A DNA stretch of 64,000 bases from Moniliella sp. 'wahieum' (Eukaryota; Basidiomycota; Moniliellomycetes; Moniliellales; Moniliellaceae). Below the pieces are notes generated by a model. It was not told the DNA's origin and did not search any database. It saw nothing but the letters and a program-made list of their open reading frames with translations. The stretch covers positions 658,815 to 722,814 of the forward strand of contig RSEE01000029.1 of the NCBI GenBank assembly GCA_003971905.1, written 5' to 3'. Shown piece by piece: positions 9,779 to 20,520 of the stretch. The translations under genes and the position numbers were made by a program. Position 1 is the first letter of the stretch. The number at the start of each line of letters is the position of its first letter.

Positions 9779-10532
9779 GCACTTCATGCTTCAACAGCTT
9801 CACTAGTCACTGGTCACTTGCCCCTGTCTGTGACCTTCATGAGGGAGACACCGGCACCAAAAGAAGAGAGAGAACAGAGGGGATATCCACAGCGTACCCC
9901 AAACACAGCGTCACGACCTTACAAAAACCAAAACAGACTGTTGTGTATAGAGCAGCTGGAACTATAAGCTCTGGCATCAATAGTCATTGCTCACGCTCAT
10001 CCCATAGCCCGCAAGCCAGCTGAACGCTGAACAACCTGCTAGAACCCCGTCATCATTTCCATGCCACAGGTGGACGGAGGATGGGCCCTGCGCCCTGGTA
10101 GCCACCCTACGGCACGGTGATAGTGAGGATACTCAGCCCTCAGCCTGAGCGCTCAGCAAACTGGCTATAGATGCAAGTGCTGTCAAGAAGCACTAAAATG
10201 CATAATGCGTAGTGGCCATGGTGGCTGGAGACCGGTCATCGTCAGCCTTGCAGGCAAAGCCACCAGAGTGCTTAATGAGACGAAGTTAGTGAACGTTGAA
10301 CGTGTTGAACCCAGACTAGTAGTAAATGTAGTGAAGACCGCCTCAGCCAGCCCCTGACAGCCGCCCACCTCCCCCCTCTAAATCCCTACCACCGAAAACA
10401 ATAGGCGCGGAGAATAGGGCAATCCGAGGGGAGGGGGTGGCGACTAACGACAGCTCTATGGGGCCGGACCCACACGCCCCGCCACGCATAAGCTTCGCAC
10501 CCAGTGAGTCTAACTCTCTCTGCATCCATACC

Positions 10533-12690
10533 ATTGGCAGAGCTTAAGGCTGGGACAAAGAAACGCTACGCCTAAACCATCATGCCAGTGCTGTTTGGTA
10601 GCGCCAACCCCGCTTAAGGAACCAAGGGAATCGCCAGGAGATCAGGACCCTCCGGTGCCCGCCATCCGTTCCCATACCCGAGGTAGCGCGTATGGATACG
10701 GATGGACGTGGTAGACATCCGAGCGAGGAGCCACTTCCATTCAGAGTCAGTAGCCAAAGACTTCCAGTGCCCAAGCATCTTTTGCCCGCTGTCTTGGTGC
10801 CTTAGTATCCTCGCGTCGTCAAGACCAGGAAACGGCGCTTGAGTGCGTCCTTGGTGCTAACAAGGCGTTCTTGTCGCATTCTGCTTGCTCCAGCAGCCGA
10901 AAGCAGCTCCTTCTCCCGACGTTCCAAGGGCGTCGCGGTGCTCTCACATGCATTACCCTCCGGTTCGCGCTCTGCGCCTCCTGCGACCCCGTGTCGCGCA
11001 GCGTGTCCACCTCCATTCCTGAACCTCCGATTGCTCCAGGCCCCATCACGCGGTAGTCGGTGCGCAGTGCCCTCCTCCCGCGCCTCGCCCCATCCTCTTC
11101 CTGCACAGTAGGATTGTTGTGGACGTGGGTGCGGGGATGGAGCGCATGAGCTGGAGAATGGGCTCCCGCACTGCCGCATGCGACGCAGTAGTAACTTGGC
11201 CTGGCTGCGGGTGCACACCATGATGTGCTGCAGCGAGGACATGACGCCGCACTTACACATGCTGCGCGTGGTGCGGCACAGCGTGCGGAGCTGGAGACCA
11301 ACCTGGACTGCTGGTCAGAGAGCTTGAGGCACGGGGTGGATGGAATGGCGGAGAGCCAATTGTGGCTCAGCGGGTTGCTGTGCTCAACCACGTGACGACC
11401 ATCGGCATCGTCCAGTTTATGGAGCAACAGCTGTTGTCGACTCTGCTCTCACATCGGCCGGCAGCGCTGGCATTGCTTCGTAAATGCGTTTGCCGTCTTC
11501 GCCGTTTGCGGTCCCGATCGGTCAACGTAGTGGTAATAGGAAAATCGTTGACCTCGGTGGCCGCGGCACAGGCGTGGGGCGCAATATACAAGTAAAGCCG
11601 GCTGCCACATCCTCCCATCCGGAGAGGCAGGATCATGAGCATGTCGAACTGGTCGTCCTTGGCACCTTGGGGGACCTCATCGCCCCGGATCCGCCTGAAC
11701 TCCGTACAAATGAAGGCATCAATCTCGGCCAGCACATCGTCTAGCTCTCCCCATCTGCATGGTGCGCACAGCAGATGGCGCAGCTTGGTCTGAGTACTGT
11801 ATGCCATAGTAAGAGGCGTCCCTGCGCGGTGGTGCCATCATACTTGGGCATGTTCTCCCTCAAACAGGCTGGCCAGTTGGTCCCGGAGCCACGATCGACG
11901 ACAGTCTACCTCTCCCACACAAGTCCCCAGGACCTGCAGACCATCCTCCCGAATCCGGTCCCGACCCGCTCGACGCACTTGCGCAGGTTGATGCGTGAGG
12001 CCTGACGCGTCGTCTTCCAAATCTTCGCAGCTAGGCCGGTAATGCCGGCTCGGTCCGAAAATCGTATGTCGTCCAGGTATGCCATCACAGGTGCCCCGGC
12101 GGCAGCTCCTTTTCCAACCTCTCCAGCGTGGGCCGCACTGCGATGGAGAAGAAAAGGCGGCGAGGGGATCTCCCTGCCGAACGCCCTCTGCCGACAGAAC
12201 GCCTGTCTCATTTCCGCCCGACGCAACCCAAAGCTGGGTGGGGGTACCATAGATCCATCGACCCAACGAGAGGAGATGGGGGGGCGAAGCTGTGGAGCAC
12301 CTTGGCAAATGTGCGACGGCGCAGTGTTGAAGGCATGGGTAAAGTCGAGCATGGCGACGTGGTTGAAGTCGCCCAGTTCCACATCGTTCTCCCTGCCTGT
12401 CGCTGCCATGCGCTCGACCATCCGTACGATAGACTCCACCCGTTGGCGATGCTACTCCCAGCTGAGTGGGGAGAAGCCAGCTGTTCGGGGCGATCGCTCG
12501 AGCGATGCCTTTGGCCAACAGACGAGAGATCAGTTCCCCACAGGCGATGTGGTGGATACCTCCTGATGCCTTCTCCAGCGGGGCAAGACGGGAGGGCAAC
12601 ACAGCTCACGGCCTGGAGCAGTGCCGTGGTAAATACTCTTGGTGGGGGCTGTGAGAAAATCAACGAAGCGGTCGCATTCGAGGACCGCAC
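10533..12690 (-). mobile_element. LINE-like non-LTR retroelement, copy 1 (degenerate, 5' end unclear)
   Basis: Reverse-transcriptase traces on the minus strand: KASGGIHHIACGELISRLLAKG (fingers, about 12570-12500), MLDFTHAFNT (motif A, about 12350), GVRQGDPLA in a neighbouring frame (about 12170) and VMAYLDDIRFSD (motif C, about 12090-12050). Toward the 3' end lies a zinc-binding CKCGVMSSLQHIMVC segment (about 11260-11210), as in the C-terminal domains of non-LTR elements. The 3' UTR runs from about 10800 to the shared 3' terminus near 10533. No LTRs are seen. Multiple stops and shifts make it non-autonomous as it stands. A second copy lies at 54162-55502. Confidence 0.75.
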
Positions 12691-13686
12691 GTAGGAAGGG
12701 CTGGGTCCACCCGGATAGACCTACTGCCCCAACGTCCGGTTGAATGTGGCAATCAAAGCAGCAAAAAGTCGATTTTGTCCAAGTCCACCACGGTGCGGTT
12801 ACTGTCTGCCGCGTCGGTGAGGGTAGTGCCCGGCGGTACCACGCGGCCTGGGTGGGTAGGATGAGCTGTATACTATAACTCTCGACGACGACGGTTTTTG
12901 GAGAGAATGCATGATGCATTATGGCCCTTGAAAAATATATATTTGATCCGCCTTTCGCCCTGCCGTCTTTCTGGTTGTTTGGTGTGCCGGGCAGGCAGTG
13001 GGGGTAGGCGCAGTTAGTAGATACCAGATCAGCTCGATCAGCTTGATGGATGGCGCAGGCACTCAGGGCGCTCCGCCGGCGCTCAGGCCGGAGAGTATAA
13101 GTTTCTTGTGTACCTCGCTCGGTAGTACATGACAACCATGGTTCATGCATGTTTTGCTCCGTTCAAATACTCGAAACAAATAAACGGCGGTGGTAGTCAG
13201 GCCGTGATGCGATGCGTGACGTGATGGTTTGCTGTGGGCAATTTGATAAGTAACTGAGCACGCGGTGAGTGTACCGATGCTTGAGGATTCCTGGGGTGAT
13301 TGATGATCTGATCGATGATCGGCATCCCAGCACCAGCACGCCATGGCCGCGTGACACACTGCCCCGCCAGCCCGAGCACGCATGCTTGTTTGTCCTGTCT
13401 GGCTGGCAGTGCTGCCGTGCCTGGGCTGCAGGGCTCCCGCCTGCTCCAGCTCGCCCGCCGGCACGCACGGCAGCAGACGATACGCGGCTGTTAGCGCGTT
13501 AGCCCCGGCATGCTGTATCTCCGTTGTGGGCTTTTTTCTTCTTCTCGACGCCCGCTGTCTCTTCCACCGTAGTGTAAAGACGGCTCCTCGCGCCTCCCTT
13601 GAGCGTTCCCCTCCTCTCCCGCCCCTTGGTCCTTGTTCCCTTTCCCCTCCGTATCCTCTCTGTCCCCCTTGTGTACCACCACGGCC
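12691..13686. other. Intergenic region upstream of MsrA
   Basis: No gene is recognised. It has an AATGCATGATGCATT element at 12906-12920, a GATGATTGATGATCTGATCGATGATCG cluster near 13297-13320, and a CT-rich leader (13545-13680) before the MsrA start. The 5' end of the LINE may extend into its first part. Confidence 0.4.
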
Positions 13687-14320
13687 ATGTCTGCCTCTGC
13701 CGCCACTTCGACCCCGCCGCCCACCACGGAAGTCGCCACCATCTCGGCCGGCTGCTACTGGGGGCTGCCACCTATCTTTGAACAGCACTTTGGCAAGGGC
13801 CGCGGCCTGGTGAGTGGCGAGGTGGGCTTCATTGGTGGCAGTGCCTCCCACCCCACCCCCACGTACGAGGAAGTGTGCACGGGCCGAACGGGCCACGCGG
13901 AAGCGTACCAATTGGTCTACGACCCCTCGCTGGTTTCCTACGCCCAGCTGATTGAGCATTTTTACCGCACACATGACCCTACCACTGTCGACAGACAGGG
14001 CGAGGACCGCGGGACCCAGTACCGCTCCGCCATCTGGGCTCACTCCCCGGAACAGCTCAGCATTGCGCGCCAAGTGACGGCTGAAGTTCAGAAGAAGGTA
14101 CGTTGTGCCCCTTCCCCTCTTCTTCGCCACCACGCGGTGTTGGAGACTGACAACTCGTTTGCCTTGCCTCCTAGCACTTTGACCCCAAGGGCGAGAAGAT
14201 TGTTACGCTCATGAAGAGCGTCGGCCCCAAGACTTTTTTCCCGCCGACGAGTACCACCAGGACTACCTCTTCAAGCATCCTTCCGGCTACCACTGTTCTA
14301 CCCACGTGCTCCACTGGTGA
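13687..14320 (+). CDS. MXR1: Peptide methionine sulfoxide reductase A
   Basis: Reduces methionine-S-sulfoxide in proteins, using thioredoxin. The catalytic motif is GCYWG (usually GCFWG), with family blocks GEVGFIGG, YEEVCTGRTGHAEAYQLVYDP, EHFYRTHDPTTVDRQGEDRGTQYRSAIW and, after an intron (14098-14174), HFDPKGEKIVT, a shifted FFPADEYHQDYL, and a C-terminal HCSTHVLHW. A missing base in the T/C run near 14240 breaks the last exon. The start at 13687 is the ATG of a good context (gccATGtctg), about 25 residues before the catalytic motif; no targeting signal is obvious. Full-length for the family if the shift is ignored. Confidence 0.92.
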
Positions 14321-15125
14321 TCGTATTGGTGATGTCACGATGTGACCTGCCTGCCAAGGTGGACCCCTGCTACATGTTACCCTTGTACTTCCCTCCCCCC
14401 CCTATCGCTCCCTTTCCTACATCCTGCCGACGTCTGGAGCTTGCATCCAACCGCTGCCCAGCACCCTGCGCCCCCGGATTCCGATTCTCTACCCCATCGC
14501 CTCTTCCCTGCCGTCTTCTGGCTGTTGTCTGCATCCTCTGCCTACCCATGTACCCTGCCCTGTGCATCCAACACTGCATCCGTATTCCCCATTGGTAACC
14601 CTCTGCGCTTGCTCTGCGCAGCCCCGCACGACAGGCGTAGAGACGTGTATGACGTGATTGCCTCTGTGTAGGTGGGCGGATGGATGAGGAGGAGGCGAGT
14701 GCGCGTGCGGCTGCGGCGTGAGATGGAGGAGGGGGGATGGATGATGGGTGGGCGAGGCAGGCGGTGCTAAAAGCGCCGTGGGCGAAGCGAAGAGGCGCGC
14801 AGGCGCGACGCCTGCGCCTGTCGTGCCGCATGCGGTCCTGAGTCTGAGTGCTGCGGTGTGCGGCGGTGTGCGCGGTGTGTGCGGCGGTGTGCTGGGCGGT
14901 GCGCTGCGGTGGATGGGCGGCGCGGGGCCAGTGTGGGCGGCGGCGGGCGCTGTGGCGCGGCGCCTGCGGATGCGTGCCTGCATGCCGCCCGCGCTGCCCA
15001 GCCGATCGGCGGGGCCAGGCGTGCTTGAGCCACACAGGCACCCCTCGTGTAGAAAAGCCCAGCCCTCTTCGTTTTTTCACACCGACGCCTCCCTCGCCTC
15101 TCCTGCCCCCCCCACCGCCACCGCC
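14321..15125. other. Intergenic region MsrA-SKT5
   Basis: No gene is recognised. It includes a GC-rich tract of GGCGGTGTGC-like repeats (14850-14915) and a CT-rich leader just before 15126. Confidence 0.4.
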
Positions 15126-17459
15126 ATGGCCACGCCCCCGTCCCCTCCTTTGCGCCTCAGCCTCTCCTCCGCCCCCTCCGCCCCTCCGCCCCCTCGGGCC
15201 CTGCCAACCCGCCCCTGCGCCCGGCCAGTACGCATCCCAGCCGCTCCAGCCCGGCCGGTATGCATCCACGTCCTTGCACCCCGGCCAGTTCGTGCCCCGC
15301 CGCCCCCACCACAGCCCATGCCGCGCACAGTCAGCGACGGCAGCATCGCCCACCACGCCTACTCTCGCTACGCTGCCCCCCCCGCCGCCGCCCGCACCCG
15401 CGCTTGCCTACTGCTCTTCCCCTCCGCCCGCTGCCTACACCCGCAGCCCACCCCCCCCGTGCCCGCTGCCGCTTCCGCCCCTGCCCTGGCCAACCCCTAT
15501 CCCGAGGAAGCTCCTTCTGCCGAACCGACTAGTCCAACGCCCAGCTCACTGCCCCCTTGCCGATCTCCCCGCCCTCGTGACGGAGCGGGAGAAAGCGCTG
15601 GCGCTGGCCGAACCGGCGCGCGTCTTGCGCTGGATCACCTCCCTGATGATTCCTCGAGCGCGACGTTGATGGTTCGCGCCGATCCGACGTGCCGTGGAGC
15701 GCATGATTGATGATGCGGCTGCTTGGGTACGTGTTGTTTGTTCATGATTCCCGCCTTGTCACCCTAGTGGATTCAGCGCATTCAGTGGGGACAGTGTGCT
15801 GACCTATGGATTCCCCCCGTCCTGCCTTGCTCCTTTCAGGTCTTGCGTCTTACCGACGGCCAGGGCATCCCGCCTGTCGTCCAGGCCGAAGCGTTTCTGG
15901 TCCGTGGCGACCTGCGCGCCAGTGGAACCATGTTCCCGCGCCAGTTCCGCCGAAGTCTGCGTCAGGCCTTTACCGACTACGAGCATGCGGCGCGCGGCGG
16001 GTGCGCGACGGGGTGGGCGCGGATTGGGCGCGACTACGAAGGATTGAAAGATTATGTGCATGCCAAGGTGGCTTATGAGCAGGGCATTTCCAAGGCCGAA
16101 GTGGGATGTCAATACCGCATTGCCATGGCTTGCTTGATGGGGCAGCTGGATATGGTACCGGATCACCGTCGTGCCCTGTCATTGCTCCGCCAGGCCGCAT
16201 TGCAAGCTACCCTCGACGTTCCCCAACCAGCCTACATTTACGGCATGCTTCTCGCGCAAGAGTTTACGGCGCTGGCCATTGCGCCCGAACTGTTGCAGGC
16301 GTCGGTGGCGCAGGGCGGGAGTGGTCGGACGCTCGAGATGGAAGCAGCCCAGTTCATTGAACGCGCCGCATACCTCCACTACGCCCAGGCACAGTACAAG
16401 ATGGGATGGGCGTACGAAAATGCTCGGTTGGACTTACCGTATGAGCCGCTGTTGTCGGTGCAGTGGTACAGCTTAGCGTCGCAGGGTGGTGTGGCCGAGG
16501 CGGATATGGCACTGAGCAAGTGGTTCCTCTGTGGCGCGGACAAGTGCTTTGACATTAACGAATCGCTAGCCTATTCGTTTGCCGAGAAGGCTGCTGCGGC
16601 GCACCTGAGCTCGGCGCAGTTTGCCCTGGGCTACTACACGAAATCGGGGTGGGATGCACAAAAGATGTAGTGACCGCTACGCGCTGGTACACCCAAGCTG
16701 CGGCCCAGGACAATCCCGATGCCAAAGAACGCTTGCGCGCATTGCAAGCTCCCACTCAGCCTACCCTACCCTTACCTCTGGCACCGTGTCCCCGCAACCC
16801 CTCTCGCGCCACGAACACCAACAAAATGTCAATGCGACCATCCAGCGATCCCGCACCCTCGCCGCCCAACGCACCATTGCCCGCCGCACCAAGGCCGCCG
16901 GCCAGCGTCGCGACCAAACCCCTGCCTACGACCACGCCGCACAGGAACAGGCCCGTGCCCATCCTCTACCCCCGCAGTCCAACCCGGAAGCTCAAGCACG
17001 CTACCCTTTCGCTACTCACGCGCCCGCACCCGAACCCCATCCTCACCGGCGCCCGTGCCGGCGCTCCCGTCGGCTCCCACCCCCGTTCCGGCCGGCGGGG
17101 TCGCCGGCACGCACCTCCCCCCGTGCGACCCGGTGCGGACAGCACGGGGTGGCAACAAGAACCGTTGCGACGCAAACAGACCTTGTCCATGGCCCAGGCC
17201 GCGGCGGGGGAAGACGGTACGGTCGCGGAGCGGGAGCCGGAGCGGGAGCCGGACGCGCGCGGCCGTCAGTCGGCCCAGGTGCGAGTGCAGGTAACGGCGG
17301 ACGGACCGTTTCGATGGGCGCTGCCCCCCCGGGTCTGGGTCTGGGTCGGGACCAGGACCTGACCTGGCACCTCCCAGCACCGGCGTCAGGTACAACACGT
17401 TTTCCGAGATGGGCTTCCAGCCCAAGAAGCAGAAGCAGGAGGATTGCGTGGTGATGTGA
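15126..17459 (+). CDS. SKT5: Sel1-repeat chitin synthase activator (Skt5/Chs4-like) with CAAX box
   Basis: Membrane-anchored activator/localiser of chitin synthase III (family role). The N-terminal 200 residues are Pro/Ala-rich and disordered, followed by a helical lead-in (LPALVTEREKALALAEPARVLRWI) and an intron in about 15728-15838. Sel1-like repeats follow from about 15960 to 16740: AARGGCATGWARIGRDYEG, AYIYGMLLAQEF, AQYKMGWAYENARLDLPYEP, LASQGGVAEADMALSKWFLCG, SAQFALGYYTKSGW. After a low-complexity, basic C-terminal region the protein ends EMGFQPKKQKQEDCVVM: a CAAX farnesylation box behind a lysine cluster, as in Skt5 homologues. The tail lies in a different frame from the repeats, so shifts near 16670 and in the low-complexity part are assumed. 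Confidence 0.82.
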
Positions 17460-19072
17460 TGTGTGGTGGGAGCGTGCCAGGATACTCGATACCGGCCACG
17501 AAGGTCACCGGCCACGGTCCAGCCCAGCCAGCCACGTTTACTCCACCAAGTCCAACCCGCTGCCAAGAAAGGGGCAAGGGAAAACGAAATGGAAATGGGA
17601 AAATTGAAAATGACAGGAACGGAAAATGAAGAGGGGAAAGGAGAGGAGGAGGAGGAGAAGAAGAAAGAAGAAGAAGAAGGTGTACGACGTCTCTACCAGA
17701 AAATACCATCTTTGCATCCGAACGAAACGAGAAGCCGGGTCCGGTAGGGTAGGGTGTTCCATAGCACGGGGTTGGCTTGGTCCAGGCCCATGTCCATGTA
17801 CATGCTACTTACCTCGTAGACGCATTGGCATTGGCATTCGCGTTTCTTCCGCATCGGGATCCGGCCGGGTCCGACCGAGGGGAGGCGACTAAGTACCCAG
17901 TACCACGTCCCACGTACAGTACAAAGTCAACGGGGTTCGCCGCGCACGCCCAGGCACCCATCGGACCCAACCGGTCCTGGCACCACCCACGCCAGCCCAC
18001 CAAAGCGTACTAGGCGGACAGACGGGCTGTAGGAGTCCTGACCGGCGCGAAGGCACACGTGTACCCAGGACACAGAGAGGTACGCGCGGGTACAACAGTA
18101 TGCTACGTCATGGTTGGTTGGTCCGAGGGATATATAATAGGTACGAGGTAATAGGTACGACGTGAGAGCTACAGGTGTTTAGTGTGGGTTGACTAGTCAA
18201 CGGCGCTCCAGTTACGCGTTACGACGGCTTGCTTTCCTACGGCCTAGACACCGCCCCTACCGGGCCCAGGGGACCGGGGGACTGGGGGACCGCACACCGG
18301 GGTTGGGGGTGATGCATGATGCGCAACCTCTTCCCTCTGCCAAATCCAACCGGCCCCGGCCTTGCCCTGCTCGTCTGTGTCTGGGCTGCGTCGCGCTCGC
18401 GCCTTTCCCACGCCTGGGGTCCCACGAGACCGACCAGGCCCCGTCACTAGTCACTAGTCACGCACAAGGCCGGGGGCGCATGGCTCTACATCCGTAAACT
18501 TGGGTGTATTAAGAAACGGGCAACGCGTACGAGCGAAAGGAATGCGCAGGTAGGGGAAAGGGAAAGGGGAAGGGGAAGGGAAGGGAGACGTGCGCAGAGG
18601 GAGGGGGGAGGATTATCAGTAGAGGGGCCAGGGGGGCGGATGGCGGGTGGTGAGCCAGTACAGCCCAGCACAGTCAACCGCGGGCGTGGGCGTGATGAGG
18701 CCCTGAGGAAACGAGGCGGGCACGGGGGTTAGGGGGAAGGAGTGAGTGGTGAGGAGGTATATCGGTGGTGGGAACAGTGTTGAAATACCCAATGCTTAGG
18801 CTTAGGTATCGCAAGCCACGTCGTGTCCCGCGAGAGGGGGATGAGGGGAAGGGGGAGATGCAAAGGAGGGCAGGGCGGGACGCAACGTGCAACGTGCAAC
18901 GTGCAACGCGTACCGGTTCCAGGCGCCTCCCAAGAGAAAAAGGCGCAGGCTGCAGGCGTAGAGGGAGGCCCAGTCTGCAAAGTACAACGTACAATGTACA
19001 ACGGGAGGCGGGGGGGGAGGGCAGGGGTAGGCCAACGGAGGCGGCCGACACATGCATGCTGTATCATTCTTA
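17460..19072. other. Intergenic region SKT5-IPC synthase 1
   Basis: No gene is recognised. It holds a GA-rich tract (17625-17690), a TATA-like tatataat near 18131, a GATGCATGATGC element (18311-18322), CACTAGTCACTAGTCAC (about 18445-18461), a poly-GGGAAA tract (18550-18590) and GCAACGT repeats (18882-18910). Confidence 0.4.
18882..18910. repeat. GCAACGTGCAACGT tandem
   Basis: Three to four copies of an octamer CAACGTG; a related GTACAACGTACAATGTACAACG stretch follows about 70 bases later (18978-19002). Confidence 0.8.
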
Positions 19073-20520
19073 TCACACCAACGTCCTTCCTGAAGAATCG
19101 GAGCTGCTGCGTACCGAGGCAGGGTCGAGGGCCGAGCTGGGAGCAGGGTAGGGCGCCGACCCATCCTGCTCTTTTGCTCGTGGGTCCACAGGCTCCATGC
19201 GGACCAAGGACGAGTCTGACGCCGCTGATACAGGCACCACCGCGGCCATAGGAATGTCCGAGGGGATGGGCTGCCATGCGTGTTGTCGCTCGCTCAAGCC
19301 GAGGCAGGGTAAGGGGAAGAGAGGAGGAGGGGGCAAGGTGCTGGACCGGTCCGCATGGCTCAGCGATATGGCCGACGCTGGTGGTGCGTCACGAAGTAGG
19401 AGACGGTCAATGCCGCGGGTACTAAGGTGGGCCGTATGCTGGTGCTCAATTCTTCGTAGTGGGCCCAAGACAGCGCCCGGAAAGAAGAGGAGCGTCAAGG
19501 CACTCCCGGCGGCCAAATCAATCGCCCAGTGATGGTGAAAGTACATCGTCGAGTAAAACATCATGGCCGTATAGAGTGCCATCAAGCCCGTGCCCACCCG
19601 GGCACAGTAGCGCGCTACAACAACGACGAGCACACTGCCGTCGCCGCATGCAACGACGGGATCGCTCCAAAACAACGGGGCCCTTTCGGAACCCATCGGT
19701 GTAGAGGTGCGTGCCTAGCACTTGGTCCACCCGCACCAACCCGGCCGCGTTGCCCGGAAAAGAATAGTCAGGCACCGTGCCAGGCGGTACGTGTCGTAGT
19801 ACCACGGCCCGCATGTGGGTTGAGCAATGCAGTGCCAGCCCGTCAAGTTCTGCAGACCAAGGCACCAGCCAAACACGTTGGCCGCACTGGGCGGCGCAAA
19901 GAACCAGAGCCACCAGCCTACCAGGAACGGCGAGGCGAAATGCAACACGCCATAAAACAGCCACGCCACCACGTCCAGCACTGGCGCCGGGTCCAGACCC
20001 AACGCCAGCTCATTCAGCACGCGCAAGCCCACGGGGAAACATAGCACGGCTGCGGGCCAGGCTAGGGCGCCGGCCACCGCCATTGGCTTGGCGAGCGCGG
20101 ATGTGCACAAGGGCCAAGGGAACTAGCAGCAGCGTGCTCACCACCACGCCGGCCGTCGAGAGCATCTTGGCCTCGAGCACGGGCAGCACGTCGGTGTGGA
20201 TCTGGTAAGGGAAGGGGGGAGGGGGGTCAGGCGAGGCCAGGGAGGAGGGGGTAAGAAACAAACGCACAGTGGGGCGGATGTGGTCGGGGATGCGGGCCTG
20301 CTTGAAGGCAAAGGTCCAGACGAGGGGCGGGCCATGCCGAAGAGCAGGCCAGCAAGCCAGCGGAGGGGGTGCTTGCCGTTGAGCAGGACGCGGGTGCAGT
20401 GCACGACGAGGCGGCGGACAGGGCGGCAGACGAGGGCGAGGGCAAGGATGGAGGCGAGGAGGGCGAGGATGGGGCCGACAATCTTGGCCCAGACGGCCAG
20501 AGGGCGTAGGCGAGGGCCAT
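19073..20520 (-). CDS. AUR1: Inositol phosphorylceramide synthase, Aur1 type (copy 1)
   Basis: Transfers phosphoinositol from phosphatidylinositol to ceramide in the Golgi; fungal-specific and the target of aureobasidin. Multispan PAP2-fold protein: hydrophobic segments near AKIVGPILALLASILALAL, WLFYGVLHFASPFLVGWWLWF and MALYTAMMFYSTMYFHHHWAIDL. Family blocks include PDYSFPGNAAGLVRVDQVLG, THLYTDGFRKGPVV and, after restoring one base in the T run near 19673, PSLHAATA with the catalytic-motif histidine; the second histidine/Asp motif is HHHWAIDLAAG. An intron lies at about 20270-20205. The C-terminal tail is Ser-rich (ASVRSSSDSSGRTLV). A paralogue lies at 43590-45292. Confidence 0.88.

Larger units (their letters stand above)
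8129..10532. other. Repeat-rich intergenic region
   Basis: 8129-8690 may be the shifted 3' part of the endosulfine gene. From there to 10532 no coding similarity is seen. It contains a GGAC tetranucleotide run (8699-8724), CTTGGCTTGGCTTGG at about 8905-8935, a strong inverted repeat (9396-9456), TCACATG triplets (9459-9480), an AAGCTTC repeat (9751-9778) and several CACTAGTCAC elements. It appears to be accessory sequence abutting a retroelement. Confidence 0.5.

Noticed and set aside
12042-12694. Plus-strand frames opposite the retroelement RT
   Set aside because: They are antisense shadows of the minus-strand RT motifs.
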